From Candidatus Methanovirga meridionalis (GTDB taxonomy: Archaea; Methanobacteriota; Methanobacteria; Methanobacteriales; Methanobacteriaceae): 5,987 nt of DNA. Positions 1-5,018 of this stretch are shown here, in pieces. The notes beneath the pieces were generated by a model. That model saw nothing but the letters and a program-made list of their open reading frames with translations, did not search any database and was not told where the DNA came from. Where the stretch lies: positions 1-5,987 of the forward strand of contig JAITPS010000209.1 in assembly GCA_031289325.1 (NCBI GenBank), written 5' to 3'. Position numbers and translations under genes: made by a program. Every line of letters starts with the position of its first letter. Positions within the stretch are counted from its first letter, which is position 1.

Positions 1-104
1 TATCCATGTGTTACTGAGCCGTACGCCACGAATATAAATTCGTTCAACTTGCATGGCTTAATCGAATCCCAATAGCAGTAGCCTCTGCCAGGATCAAACA
101 GATT
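1..104 (-). rRNA. 16S rRNA, 5' end (partial)
   Basis: On the minus strand this reads CTGTTTGATCCTGGCAGAGG, followed by the conserved GATTCGATTAAGCCATGCAAG block and GGCGTACGGCTCAGTAACAC. That is the first hundred nucleotides of an archaeal small-subunit rRNA of the Methanobrevibacter type. Helix 1 can be seen as TCTG pairing with CAGA around the conserved TTTGATCCTGG. The gene runs off the left edge, so only the 5' domain start is present. The mature 5' end is placed near 104 by analogy with other archaeal 16S genes and could be off by a few bases. The usual archaeal ACACGTGG reads ACACATGG here, next to the edge; this may be a real variant or an assembly-edge error. Confidence 0.97.
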
Positions 105-427
105 TGACAGAGAAAAAAAATCATGAAAATATGATTCTTTCTAAAAAAAAATAATAGAAGTACTAAAAATCTAAAAACTACAAAAAAATAGACAGGAAAA
201 TATAATAACACTTAATAAAAATATTATGCCATGAAATAAATAAGAAACATAATAAAAATAAACTAAATATCACCACATCTACCAAAAACCAACATCAAAC
301 AACAAAACAATGTTTTGAGTTCTCATCAAAAATAATCATACAATGTTAATTTTAAATAAAATACTCATTATTGAATTAATAATAAAAACAATTAACCAAA
401 AATATGTAATTTACTCAAATAAACACG
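105..427 (-). other. Pre-16S rRNA leader, U-rich
   Basis: This stretch has no gene. It lies between the 16S 5' end and the TATA-like box at 449-456, so it is probably the transcribed leader of the rRNA operon, about 320 nt long, with a start near 427 inferred from TATA spacing. The + strand is rich in A and C and poor in G, so the transcript would be U-rich with G and little C. Next to the 16S start lies an imperfect hairpin: 111-124 (AGAAAAAAAATCAT) against 131-142 (ATGATTCTTTCT). The partner strand of the 16S processing stem would be downstream of 16S, outside the window, so the maturation site cannot be shown here. Confidence 0.5.
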
Positions 428-446
428 AAAAATTTAATATAATAAA

Positions 447-506
447 TTTTTATAAGCAAATTTTTTTTTAAATTCATTAAAACTTAAAATATTTTGCTTA
501 TAAAAA
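447..506. promoter_or_regulatory. Inverted pair of TATA-like boxes upstream of the rRNA operon
   Basis: TTTTTATAAGCAAA at 447-460 and TTTGCTTATAAAAA at 493-506 are perfect 14-bp inverted repeats with 32 bp between them. Read outward on either strand, each gives TTTGCTTATAAA, which resembles an archaeal BRE/TATA element. The left arm, read on the minus strand, lies about 345 bp before 16S and is the best rRNA promoter candidate, with transcription starting near 427. The right arm would fire rightward with a start near 525, close to the GC-richer AGCCCTATGTGG at 513-524, but no clear gene follows until 772. Alternatively, the repeat is an operator. The promoter role is inferred from sequence only. 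Confidence 0.5.
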
Positions 507-729
507 AAATTTAGCCCTATGTGGAATAAAAATAACCTTCATAGCAAAAATGTAAAATACATCATAACTCCAATCAACGCCAAAAAACATAAGGCACAAC
601 CAATACATGCAAAGTTAACAACAACAAAATAAAACAGAAAATATTGCAAAATAAATATTAAACAAAAATATGTATCCAAATCAAAATTTCATAGATTAAT
701 CAAACTTTAAAAAAATATTTCATTATACA
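507..729. other. Non-coding spacer between rRNA promoter and HisA/HisF-like gene
   Basis: I find no convincing gene here. The + strand is again rich in A and C and poor in G. A hydrophobic reading frame on the minus strand (about 539-688) is explained by T-richness. AAAGTTAAC at 611-619 repeats the left half of the palindrome at 730-745, which may make it a second binding half-site. Confidence 0.4.
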
Positions 730-749
730 TTAAAGTTAACTTTAAATAG
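730..749 (+). promoter_or_regulatory. Promoter with overlapping 16-bp palindrome, HisA/HisF-like gene
   Basis: TTTAAATAG at 741-749 is a TATA box centred about 27 bp before the ATG at 772, so the transcript is expected to start at or next to the start codon. No Shine-Dalgarno sequence precedes that ATG, which fits leaderless translation. A perfect 16-bp palindrome, TTAAAGTTAACTTTAA (730-745), covers the BRE position and overlaps the TATA box. A protein bound there would compete with TBP/TFB, so it is a plausible operator. The palindrome also gives a TATA-like face on the minus strand. Confidence 0.5.
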
Positions 750-771
750 TTTAATTCTCTAAAATAGTTAT

Positions 772-1476
772 ATGTTAAATATAATACCTGTAATGGATTT
801 AATGAATGGAATAGCTGTTAGTGGTAAGTCAGGAAATAGAAATAGGTATCTTCCTCTTAAAACTATCTTTTCTTCAAATTCAAATCCTTATTCAATAGCT
901 AAGTCCTTAAAAATGTCTGGTGCTAATGAACTTTATATAGCTGATTTAGATATAATTGAGAAAAAAGGACATAACTTAGATAGTATTAAAATGATGAATT
1001 CTGTGATTCCATTAATGTTAGATGCTGGAATTAAAAACTTGAATTCATTCAAATTTTTCTTAGATTTTGCTTATAAGATAATTGTAGCAACTGAAACTAT
1101 TGAATCAATAGAAGAAATTTATAAGATATTTGATAAATTTCCAAAAGAAAGAATTGTAGTTAGTGTAGATATAAAGAATAACACTCTTTACAATAGTAGT
1201 AAGGATTTTAATTTAAGCTTAGACGAATTCAAAAAAGAATTAATAGCTATTTCTCCTAATGAAATTATATTCTTAGATATATCTCGTGTTGGAAATAAGA
1301 GTGGCATTAACATTGAATTAATAAATAAATTCAAGGAATTTAAGGATAAATTAATTTTAGGTGGAGGAATAAGAAAAGAAGATTTGAATCTTATAGAAAA
1401 TCTTGGAATCAAAAAAGTTTTAGTTGGTACTGAATTACATGAAGGTGAAATTCCTTTAAATAGCTATAAATTATAA
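772..1476 (+). CDS. HisA/HisF-related (beta-alpha)8-barrel protein, function unknown
   Basis: This 234-residue protein has the layout of the HisA/HisF half-barrel family. Strand 1 is IIPVMDL, with Asp9 at the place of the first catalytic Asp of HisA and HisF. YIADLDII (55-62) follows, then VVSVDIKNN (129-137), with Asp133 matching the second catalytic Asp. IIFLDISRVGNKSG (165-178) corresponds to the HisA/HisF strand reading DxxRxGxxSG. The two phosphate-binding loops are LILGGGIRKEDL (194-205) and VLVGTELHEG (216-225). Length is close to that of HisA (about 240). The substrate loop after strand 1 does not follow the HisA pattern, and methanogens carry extra HisA/HisF paralogues of unassigned role besides their histidine enzymes. 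I therefore do not call it hisA; it may still act on a phosphorylated sugar or aminosugar. No histidine genes lie nearby. It appears to be leaderless and transcribed alone. Confidence 0.85.
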   Translation: MLNIIPVMDLMNGIAVSGKSGNRNRYLPLKTIFSSNSNPYSIAKSLKMSGANELYIADLDIIEKKGHNLDSIKMMNSVIPLMLDAGIKNLNSFKFFLDFAYKIIVATETIESIEEIYKIFDKFPKERIVVSVDIKNNTLYNSSKDFNLSLDEFKKELIAISPNEIIFLDISRVGNKSGINIELINKFKEFKDKLILGGGIRKEDLNLIENLGIKKVLVGTELHEGEIPLNSYKL

Positions 1477-1481
1477 TAATT

Positions 1482-1496
1482 GAATTACCTTAATTC
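1482..1496. terminator. Small hairpin between convergent genes
   Basis: GAATTA (1482-1487) and TAATTC (1491-1496) are perfect inverted arms around CCT, followed on the + strand by CTACTTTTAGTTT. The hairpin starts five bases after the HisA/HisF-like stop codon and lies in the 57-bp gap before the convergent membrane-protein gene. A short stem with a weak T run could help end transcription, but in DNA this AT-rich it may be chance. Confidence 0.25.
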
Positions 1497-1533
1497 TACT
1501 TTTAGTTTATTAATTACAGGGTAACAAAAATAT

Positions 1534-1722
1534 TCAAGGTAATAAAAATGGAATTACAATGAACGGTATGAATGCTGCGATAACAAAAATTCCAACTCCA
1601 GCAATTGTTATATTTTTATGTTTATCCATTATCCCATTAATCATTAATAAAAAGCCAATAAATCCTAAAATAGATGGTAGAATGTGAGAAAATACCATTG
1701 TTACATTTACACCAAAGTCCAT
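1534..1722 (-). CDS. Small two-helix membrane protein, hypothetical
   Basis: This 62-residue protein is almost wholly hydrophobic. The first membrane segment spans about residues 9-31. A short charged loop, DKHKN (33-37), follows, and a second segment covers about 38-61 up to the C terminus. It has no catalytic motif and I do not recognise a family. It is probably real rather than chance: the ATG at 1722 is preceded by AGGGGAT with 6 nt spacing, a fair match to the archaeal Shine-Dalgarno, and a TATA box (TTTATAAAG on the minus strand, 1771-1763) sits about 45 bp upstream. It converges on the HisA/HisF-like gene and has a long AT-rich spacer behind it, so it seems to be monocistronic. The positive-rich loop suggests a hairpin topology, with the loop on the inside. 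Confidence 0.65.
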   Translation of the reverse strand: MDFGVNVTMVFSHILPSILGFIGFLLMINGIMDKHKNITIAGVGIFVIAAFIPFIVIPFLLP

Positions 1723-1740
1723 ATTAATCCCCTAAATTTT

Positions 1741-1771
1741 TTAAATTCTTTATATTTAAATTCTTTATAAA
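1741..1771 (-). promoter_or_regulatory. Promoter of small membrane protein, within a duplicated 15-bp unit
   Basis: TTAAATTCTTTATA occurs at 1741-1754 and again at 1756-1769, a 15-bp period repeated twice. On the minus strand each unit contains a TATA-like TATAAAG. The distal copy (TTTATAAAG, 1771-1763) would place transcription start near 1742, giving a leader of about 20 nt that includes the ribosome-binding site. The proximal copy would start transcription near 1727 and cut into that site, so the distal one is preferred. Confidence 0.4.
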
Positions 1772-1881
1772 ATATTTAATATTACTATTTTTAAATCCTT
1801 TTTAATTAATATATGAAAATGATAAAAATTTTTAATATGATAGTTTTTTTTAATTTATATTAATAAGATACAATTAGTTTT

Positions 1882-2122
1882 GATAAAGCTTTTAATAAAT
1901 AACTATTTTAAAAACAAATATTATTAAAAAATATTATTAAAAAATATTATTTAAAAATTATTTATATTACTTAAAATTATTCATATTATTTAAAATTATT
2001 TATATTAATCAAAATAGATTTATATTATTTAAAGTTTAAAATTATAGATTTTTATAAAGTAATTTTTAAAATTAAAATAATTTAATAATAAAATTATTAT
2101 TTTAAAATTTAAGAACTTTTCC
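1882..2122 (+). mobile_element. MITE-like element, copy 1 (expanded)
   Basis: It begins GATAAAGCTTTTAA and ends TTAAGAACTTTTCC, imperfect versions of the 14-bp terminal inverted repeat that is exact in copy 3. Internal blocks shared with copies 2 and 3 include AATAAATAAC just inside the left end, TTATATTAATCAA in the middle and ATTTTAAAATTTAAGAAC at the right end. At 241 bp it is longer than the other copies (174 and 182 bp). The excess is explained by internal tandem growth: a 13-bp unit (ATATTATTAAAAA) about three times at 1918-1957, and a 19-bp unit (AAAATTATTTATATTACTT and variants) three to four times at 1954-2030. It codes for nothing. No clear target-site duplication is seen. Similarity to the other copies continues a few bases beyond the right end (CATAA). 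Confidence 0.65.
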
Positions 2123-2365
2123 ATAATGCATATATATTATAATTATATGTTAATCTAATAATTATATATTTTAATCCTATATATTTTAATCCAACAATTA
2201 TATTTATAAAAAAATTAGAAAAATTAGATCATATAAATTTTATTTATATTATATTAAAATAATTACATTTTTATTAAAATTAATTATATTTTGAAATTAT
2301 ATTTTGAAATAAATTTTAAAATAAAATCAACAACAAAAAGATAAAAATTATTATTTATTATTAAT

Positions 2366-2415
2366 AAAAAATTATAAAAAATTATAAAAAATTATAAAAA
2401 ATTATAAAAAATTAA
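2366..2415. repeat. 10-bp tandem repeat of phased A-tracts
   Basis: ATTATAAAAA repeats four times exactly at 2371-2410, with degenerate units on both sides. This sets runs of A six bases long at 10-bp intervals, one per helical turn. In-phase A-tracts are known to bend DNA, so this is a candidate curved segment about 100-140 bp upstream of the gatB promoter. It could position nucleoids or histones or simply be slippage; a regulatory role is not shown. Confidence 0.7.
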
Positions 2416-2480
2416 TTTAAAATTTTTAAAAACAAGATATTTAAAAATAAATGATTAATTACAAACATTTTTTACACCAA

Positions 2481-2498
2481 TTATATATGATATAAATA
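2481..2498 (+). promoter_or_regulatory. gatB promoter region
   Basis: TTATATATG (2481-2489) and ATATAAATA (2490-2498) are overlapping TATA-box candidates in front of gatB. The first predicts a start near 2510-2512, immediately before AATGGAGGAG. The second predicts a start near 2520. The first keeps the GGAGGAG ribosome-binding site (2514-2520) in the transcript and is the more likely one. Confidence 0.5.
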
Positions 2499-2511
2499 CT
2501 TTAATTAATAA

Positions 2512-2556
2512 ATGGAGGAGTTAAAATTAGCAGTAGTGAAACTGATATTAACATGA
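2512..2556 (+). other. Possible 14-codon leader ORF or displaced 5' end of gatB
   Basis: ATG at 2512 opens a 14-codon frame (MEELKLAVVKLILT) whose TGA at 2554-2556 overlaps the gatB ATG at 2553 as ATGA. This geometry would allow translational coupling. The same stretch carries GGAGGAG (2514-2520), a strong ribosome-binding site five bases before an in-frame ATT at 2526. A one-base slip in the A run near 2523-2526 would instead join MEELK to the gatB frame. I cannot decide between a leader peptide, a non-ATG start and a sequencing error. Confidence 0.3.
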
Positions 2557-3908
2557 TGTGTGGATTAGAAATACATGTGCAATTAGATACCAATTCAAAA
2601 CTATTTTGTGATTGTAAAACAAATTATCAAGAAGTTTCTCCCAATACCAATATATGTCCAGTGTGTTTAAATCAACCAGGTGCAAAACCTTATCCAACAA
2701 ATGTTAAAGGATTGAAAAATGCTTTAATGATAGCTTTAATGTTAAATTGTAAAATAGACCAAAATTTAATATACTTTTTAAGAAAACATTATAACTATCC
2801 TGATTTACCATCTGGTTATCAAAGAACTTCCCTTCCAATAGGATATGAAGGAGAATTAAATGGAGTTAGAATTAGAGAAATACATGTTGAAGAAGACCCT
2901 GGTCAATTTAAACCAGATCAAGGAATTGTTGATTTTAATCGTTCTGGTATTCCATTAGTCGAAATTGTGACTGAACCAGATATATTTTCTCCAGAACAAG
3001 CACGGATATTTTTAAAGGAATTGATAAGAGTTTTAAAATATAGTAATAGTGCTCGTGGAGAAGGAACAATGCGAGCAGATGTTAACATATCACTTGATGG
3101 TGGTAAAAGAGTTGAAATAAAAAATATAAACTCTATTAAAGGTGCTTACAAAGCATTAAAATTTGAAATGCTAAGACAAAAAAATTTAATTAAAAGAGGA
3201 ATAGAAATACAACAAGAAACAAGAGCTTTTGTTGAATCTCAAATGATAACTGTATCTATGAGACTTAAAGAAGATGCTGATGATTATAGATTTATTCCTG
3301 ATCCTGATCTACCGCCAATAGCTATTAGTGATTATGAAATCACTGATGTGAAAGAAAACATGCCTGAAGCACCGCATAATAAGGTTAAAAGATTTGTTAA
3401 AGAGTATGGTATTGATGAAGAATCAGCTAAAGTTTTAACTTCAGAATTAGAATTGGCTGATGCATACGAAGAAATTGTTAAAAAAGTGGATCCTAAGTTT
3501 ACTGCTTCATGGATGAGAGATGAACTTAAAAGAGTTCTTTATTACAATAAGCTTGATTATGAATCAAGTAATATAAGCTCAGATAAGATTATTCAGCTAT
3601 TAGAATTATTAATAAATAAAGAAATAACCACAAAAGCTGGGCAAAGAATTATTGAATATATGGTTGATAGTCCTGAATTCCCAAAAAAAATAGCTGAAAA
3701 ATTAAACTTAATTGGAATAGTTAGTGATGATGAAGTAGTGAATGCTGCTAAAATAGCTATTGAAGAGAATCCAGAAGCCGTTAATGATTATCATACAGGT
3801 AAAAAATCTTCAATGAATTTCTTAGTAGGTCAGGTAATGAAACAAACAAGAGGAAAAGCTGATCCTAAAAAGACTGTTAAGATATTGGATGATTTACTCA
3901 ACAAATAA
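2553..3908 (+). CDS. gatB: Aspartyl/glutamyl-tRNA amidotransferase subunit B
   Basis: GatB is the tRNA-binding, ATP-using subunit of GatCAB, which amidates mischarged Asp-tRNA(Asn) (and in bacteria Glu-tRNA(Gln)). Methanogens use GatDE for Gln, so Asn is the likely product here. The 451 residues match archaeal GatB length. The N-terminal cradle domain shows CGLEIHVQL (3-11), the four cysteines 19, 21, 35 and 38 of the zinc site (CPVC at 35-38), YPDLPSGYQ (82-90), HVEEDPG (111-117), NRSGIPLVEIVTEPD (129-143), VEIKNINS (187-194) and DYRFIPDPDLPP (244-255). The C-terminal tRNA-binding (YqeY-like) domain, about 300-451, ends with NFLVGQVMKQTRGKADP (422-438). The ATG at 2553 has no ribosome-binding site close by. 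GGAGGAG lies 32 bp upstream and is ideally placed for an in-frame ATT at 2526, which would add nine residues (ISSSETDIN). gatA and gatC are not in the window. Confidence 0.97.
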   Translation: MMCGLEIHVQLDTNSKLFCDCKTNYQEVSPNTNICPVCLNQPGAKPYPTNVKGLKNALMIALMLNCKIDQNLIYFLRKHYNYPDLPSGYQRTSLPIGYEGELNGVRIREIHVEEDPGQFKPDQGIVDFNRSGIPLVEIVTEPDIFSPEQARIFLKELIRVLKYSNSARGEGTMRADVNISLDGGKRVEIKNINSIKGAYKALKFEMLRQKNLIKRGIEIQQETRAFVESQMITVSMRLKEDADDYRFIPDPDLPPIAISDYEITDVKENMPEAPHNKVKRFVKEYGIDEESAKVLTSELELADAYEEIVKKVDPKFTASWMRDELKRVLYYNKLDYESSNISSDKIIQLLELLINKEITTKAGQRIIEYMVDSPEFPKKIAEKLNLIGIVSDDEVVNAAKIAIEENPEAVNDYHTGKKSSMNFLVGQVMKQTRGKADPKKTVKILDDLLNK

Positions 3909-3953
3909 TGTGAAGTTAAGATATATTTAGCTATTGATATGACTTTCTATTAC

Positions 3954-3973
3954 ATGGATGTATCATACTCCAT
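3954..3973. terminator. Hairpin between convergent gatB and pilin-like gene
   Basis: ATGGA-T-GTA (3954-3962) pairs with TACTCCAT (3966-3973) around loop TCA, with one bulged T. It is centred in the 84-bp gap between the two converging stop codons and is more GC-containing than its surroundings. A shared structural end for both transcripts is plausible. No long T run follows directly on either strand. Confidence 0.35.
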
Positions 3974-3992
3974 TGAATAAATAGATATTTTA

Positions 3993-4457
3993 TTAATCCC
4001 AAACATAAAGTAAAAACTTATAATCTCCAATATTTCTAACAGCAGTTTTTAGATTGTTGGCATTATTAAAACTACCTTTACTAACTAATGTAATTGGATT
4101 TTGAGAAGAGGAAAATTCAATGATTTGATAATTTTTATTAGAATATTTATTTAAATAATTTTCAAGTAGACTATTAACTTCATCATAAGATTTTTTAGAA
4201 AAATGCTCATCTTCAAGTTTTTTCATGCATGTTTCTAATAAAGAAAGTTGATTTAAAGATTTAAAACTTAATGAATCTAAAATATCTTGAACTTCGTTTA
4301 TGTTTACTTCTTGAGGAGTTGAAATATGAATTTCACTAACTGTATTGAAAATTAGTAAAGCTAAAATAATTATTATCGAAGCACTTAATATCTCCAGAAG
4401 AGATACAAATCCTGTTTCATCACCCATATTATGTTTTTTTATAAAATTTAGATTCAT
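3993..4457 (-). CDS. Membrane-anchored protein with pilin-like N terminus, hypothetical
   Basis: From the ATG at 4457 this gives 154 residues: a short basic N terminus (FIKKHN), then GDETG, then FVSLLEILSASIIIILALLI as one membrane helix, then a hydrophilic domain of about 115 residues ending KFLLYVWD. The order of short leader, Gly, hydrophobic helix with an early Ser and Glu (G|FVSLLE) resembles type IV prepilins, where Glu is usually at mature position 5. Here it would be at position 6, so processing is uncertain. A frame extends to GTG at 4469. However, the TATA box at 4490-4482 predicts transcription from about 4460, which favours the leaderless ATG at 4457. No Shine-Dalgarno is seen at any candidate start. 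It stands alone, with no peptidase or secretion ATPase in view. The exact family is not recognised; a simple single-pass anchored envelope protein is the alternative. Confidence 0.6.
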   Translation of the reverse strand: MNLNFIKKHNMGDETGFVSLLEILSASIIIILALLIFNTVSEIHISTPQEVNINEVQDILDSLSFKSLNQLSLLETCMKKLEDEHFSKKSYDEVNSLLENYLNKYSNKNYQIIEFSSSQNPITLVSKGSFNNANNLKTAVRNIGDYKFLLYVWD

Positions 4458-4481
4458 GTTTATCAACACTTTAAAATTAGA

Positions 4482-4490
4482 TTTTATATA
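4482..4490 (-). promoter_or_regulatory. TATA box of the pilin-like gene
   Basis: On the minus strand this reads TATATAAAA, centred about 29 bp from the ATG at 4457, so the transcript should begin at or just before that codon. MITE-like copy 2 starts at 4501, only about ten bases behind the TATA box. Everything upstream of the BRE is therefore element-derived sequence. Confidence 0.5.
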
Positions 4491-4500
4491 TGATTAATTA

Positions 4501-4674
4501 GATAAAGTTCTTAATAAATAACTTTTTTAGAAATAAATATTATTAATTTAAAATTATTTTATATTAATCAATATATATAATTATATTATTATAAAATTTA
4601 AAGTTGTAGATTTTATATTTAAAATTAAATAATTTAATAAAAAAATCATTATTTTAAAATTTAAGAACCCTTCC
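4501..4674 (+). mobile_element. MITE-like element, copy 2
   Basis: It starts with GATAAAGTTCTTAA (4501-4514), identical to the ends of copy 3, and finishes TTAAGAACCCTTCC (4661-4674), a diverged right end. It shares long blocks with copy 1 (AATAAATAAC, TTATATTAATCAA, AAATAATTTAATAA, ATTTTAAAATTTAAGAAC, then CCATAA) and with the reverse complement of copy 3. It is 174 bp, has no coding capacity and is in the same orientation as copy 1. It sits directly behind the promoter of the pilin-like gene. No obvious target duplication flanks it. Confidence 0.7.
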
Positions 4675-4693
4675 ATAAGAATTATATATTTTA

Positions 4694-4730
4694 ATTAAAA
4701 ATAGATGATTTCAACAAATCTATTTTTAAT
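4694..4730. repeat. Perfect 13-bp inverted repeat (stable hairpin)
   Basis: ATTAAAAATAGAT (4694-4706) and ATCTATTTTTAAT (4718-4730) are exact inverse complements with an 11-base loop. An alternative fold extends inward through GATTT/AAATC around loop CAAC, leaving a GAT bulge. It lies about 20 bp beyond MITE-like copy 2 and about 180 bp before the promoter of the cysteine-rich gene. It could end transcription or be the scar of another small element; nothing identifies it further. Confidence 0.5.
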
Positions 4731-4907
4731 ATTACTAACAAAACAATATGAATTGTAGTATTTAAGTTTTGCTATCTTAAATTAGTTCATAAACAAAGGT
4801 ATGGGTAAAAAATTATTTTGATGCTTGAAGAAAAATTTTTTCATGAAAATGAAAATTAAGACCATAGAAAAATGAAATCCTTAAGTTGACAGCATTGCTT
4901 TTAAATA
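4731..4907. other. Gene-free stretch before the cysteine-rich gene
   Basis: I find only frames of a dozen codons or fewer. Short inverted pairs occur, such as ACAAT/ATTGT around ATGA at 4743-4756, TACTA/TAGTA at 4733-4737 and 4756-4760, and CAAAAC/GTTTTG at 4739-4744 and 4766-4771. They could be part of a small structured RNA but are not conclusive. The base composition is less extreme than in the spacers near the MITE copies. Confidence 0.35.
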
Positions 4908-4950
4908 GAAACATTTATATATGAAAAATAATATAGTACTAAATAGTATC
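4908..4950 (+). promoter_or_regulatory. Strong archaeal promoter of the cysteine-rich gene, with possible operator
   Basis: GAAAC at 4909-4913 (BRE-like) followed by TTTATATAT (4914-4922) is close to the archaeal consensus and is the best promoter in the window. It predicts a start near 4945 and a leader of about 75 nt. At the predicted start, ATAGTA occurs twice with a 10-bp period (4933-4938, 4943-4948) and TACTAAATAGTA (4937-4948) is an inverted pair, either of which could bind a regulator. Confidence 0.6.
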
Positions 4951-5018
4951 AAAATAATTCAATAAGAAGTATGAATTAGATTATTTTGATAACTAATTTG
5001 TTTAAGGGGGTTAAAAGT

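Larger units (their letters stand above)
1723..2511. other. Long gene-free, extremely AT-rich spacer
   Basis: No gene can be supported between the small membrane protein and gatB. Besides the listed promoters, the MITE-like copy and the A-tract array, it holds simple duplications: a 15-bp tandem pair of TATATATTTTAATCC (2163-2177, 2178-2192) and a 14-bp tandem pair of AATTATATTTTGAA (2282-2295, 2296-2309). These look like replication-slippage products. The rest is low-complexity A/T sequence in which I see no structured RNA. Confidence 0.6.

Noticed and set aside
539..688. Hydrophobic frame of about 49 codons on the minus strand (ending ...IGVMMYFTFLL)
   Set aside because: It has no ATG or ribosome-binding site near its beginning, and its hydrophobicity follows from T-rich sequence. 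Another minus-strand frame overlaps it with similar character.
1188..1412. Antisense open frame of 74 codons within the HisA/HisF-like gene
   Set aside because: It lies wholly inside a well-supported gene on the other strand, has low-complexity composition and shows no ribosome-binding site or promoter of its own.
1918..2030. CRISPR-like array of short repeats
   Set aside because: The 13- and 19-bp units are contiguous with no unique spacers and are pure A/T. They are tandem expansions inside MITE-like copy 1.
4458..4469. GTG start for the pilin-like gene
   Set aside because: It would lie only about 17 bp from the TATA-box centre, probably outside the transcript, and lacks a ribosome-binding site.
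4797..4876. Very short frames such as MGKKLF and MLEEKFFHENEN
   Set aside because: They have at most a dozen codons, no ribosome-binding sites and no promoter at a suitable distance.
4986..5018. Upstream TTG start for the cysteine-rich protein
   Set aside because: No ribosome-binding site precedes it, whereas AAGGGGG sits correctly before the TTG at 5019, which also gives a cleaner signal peptide.
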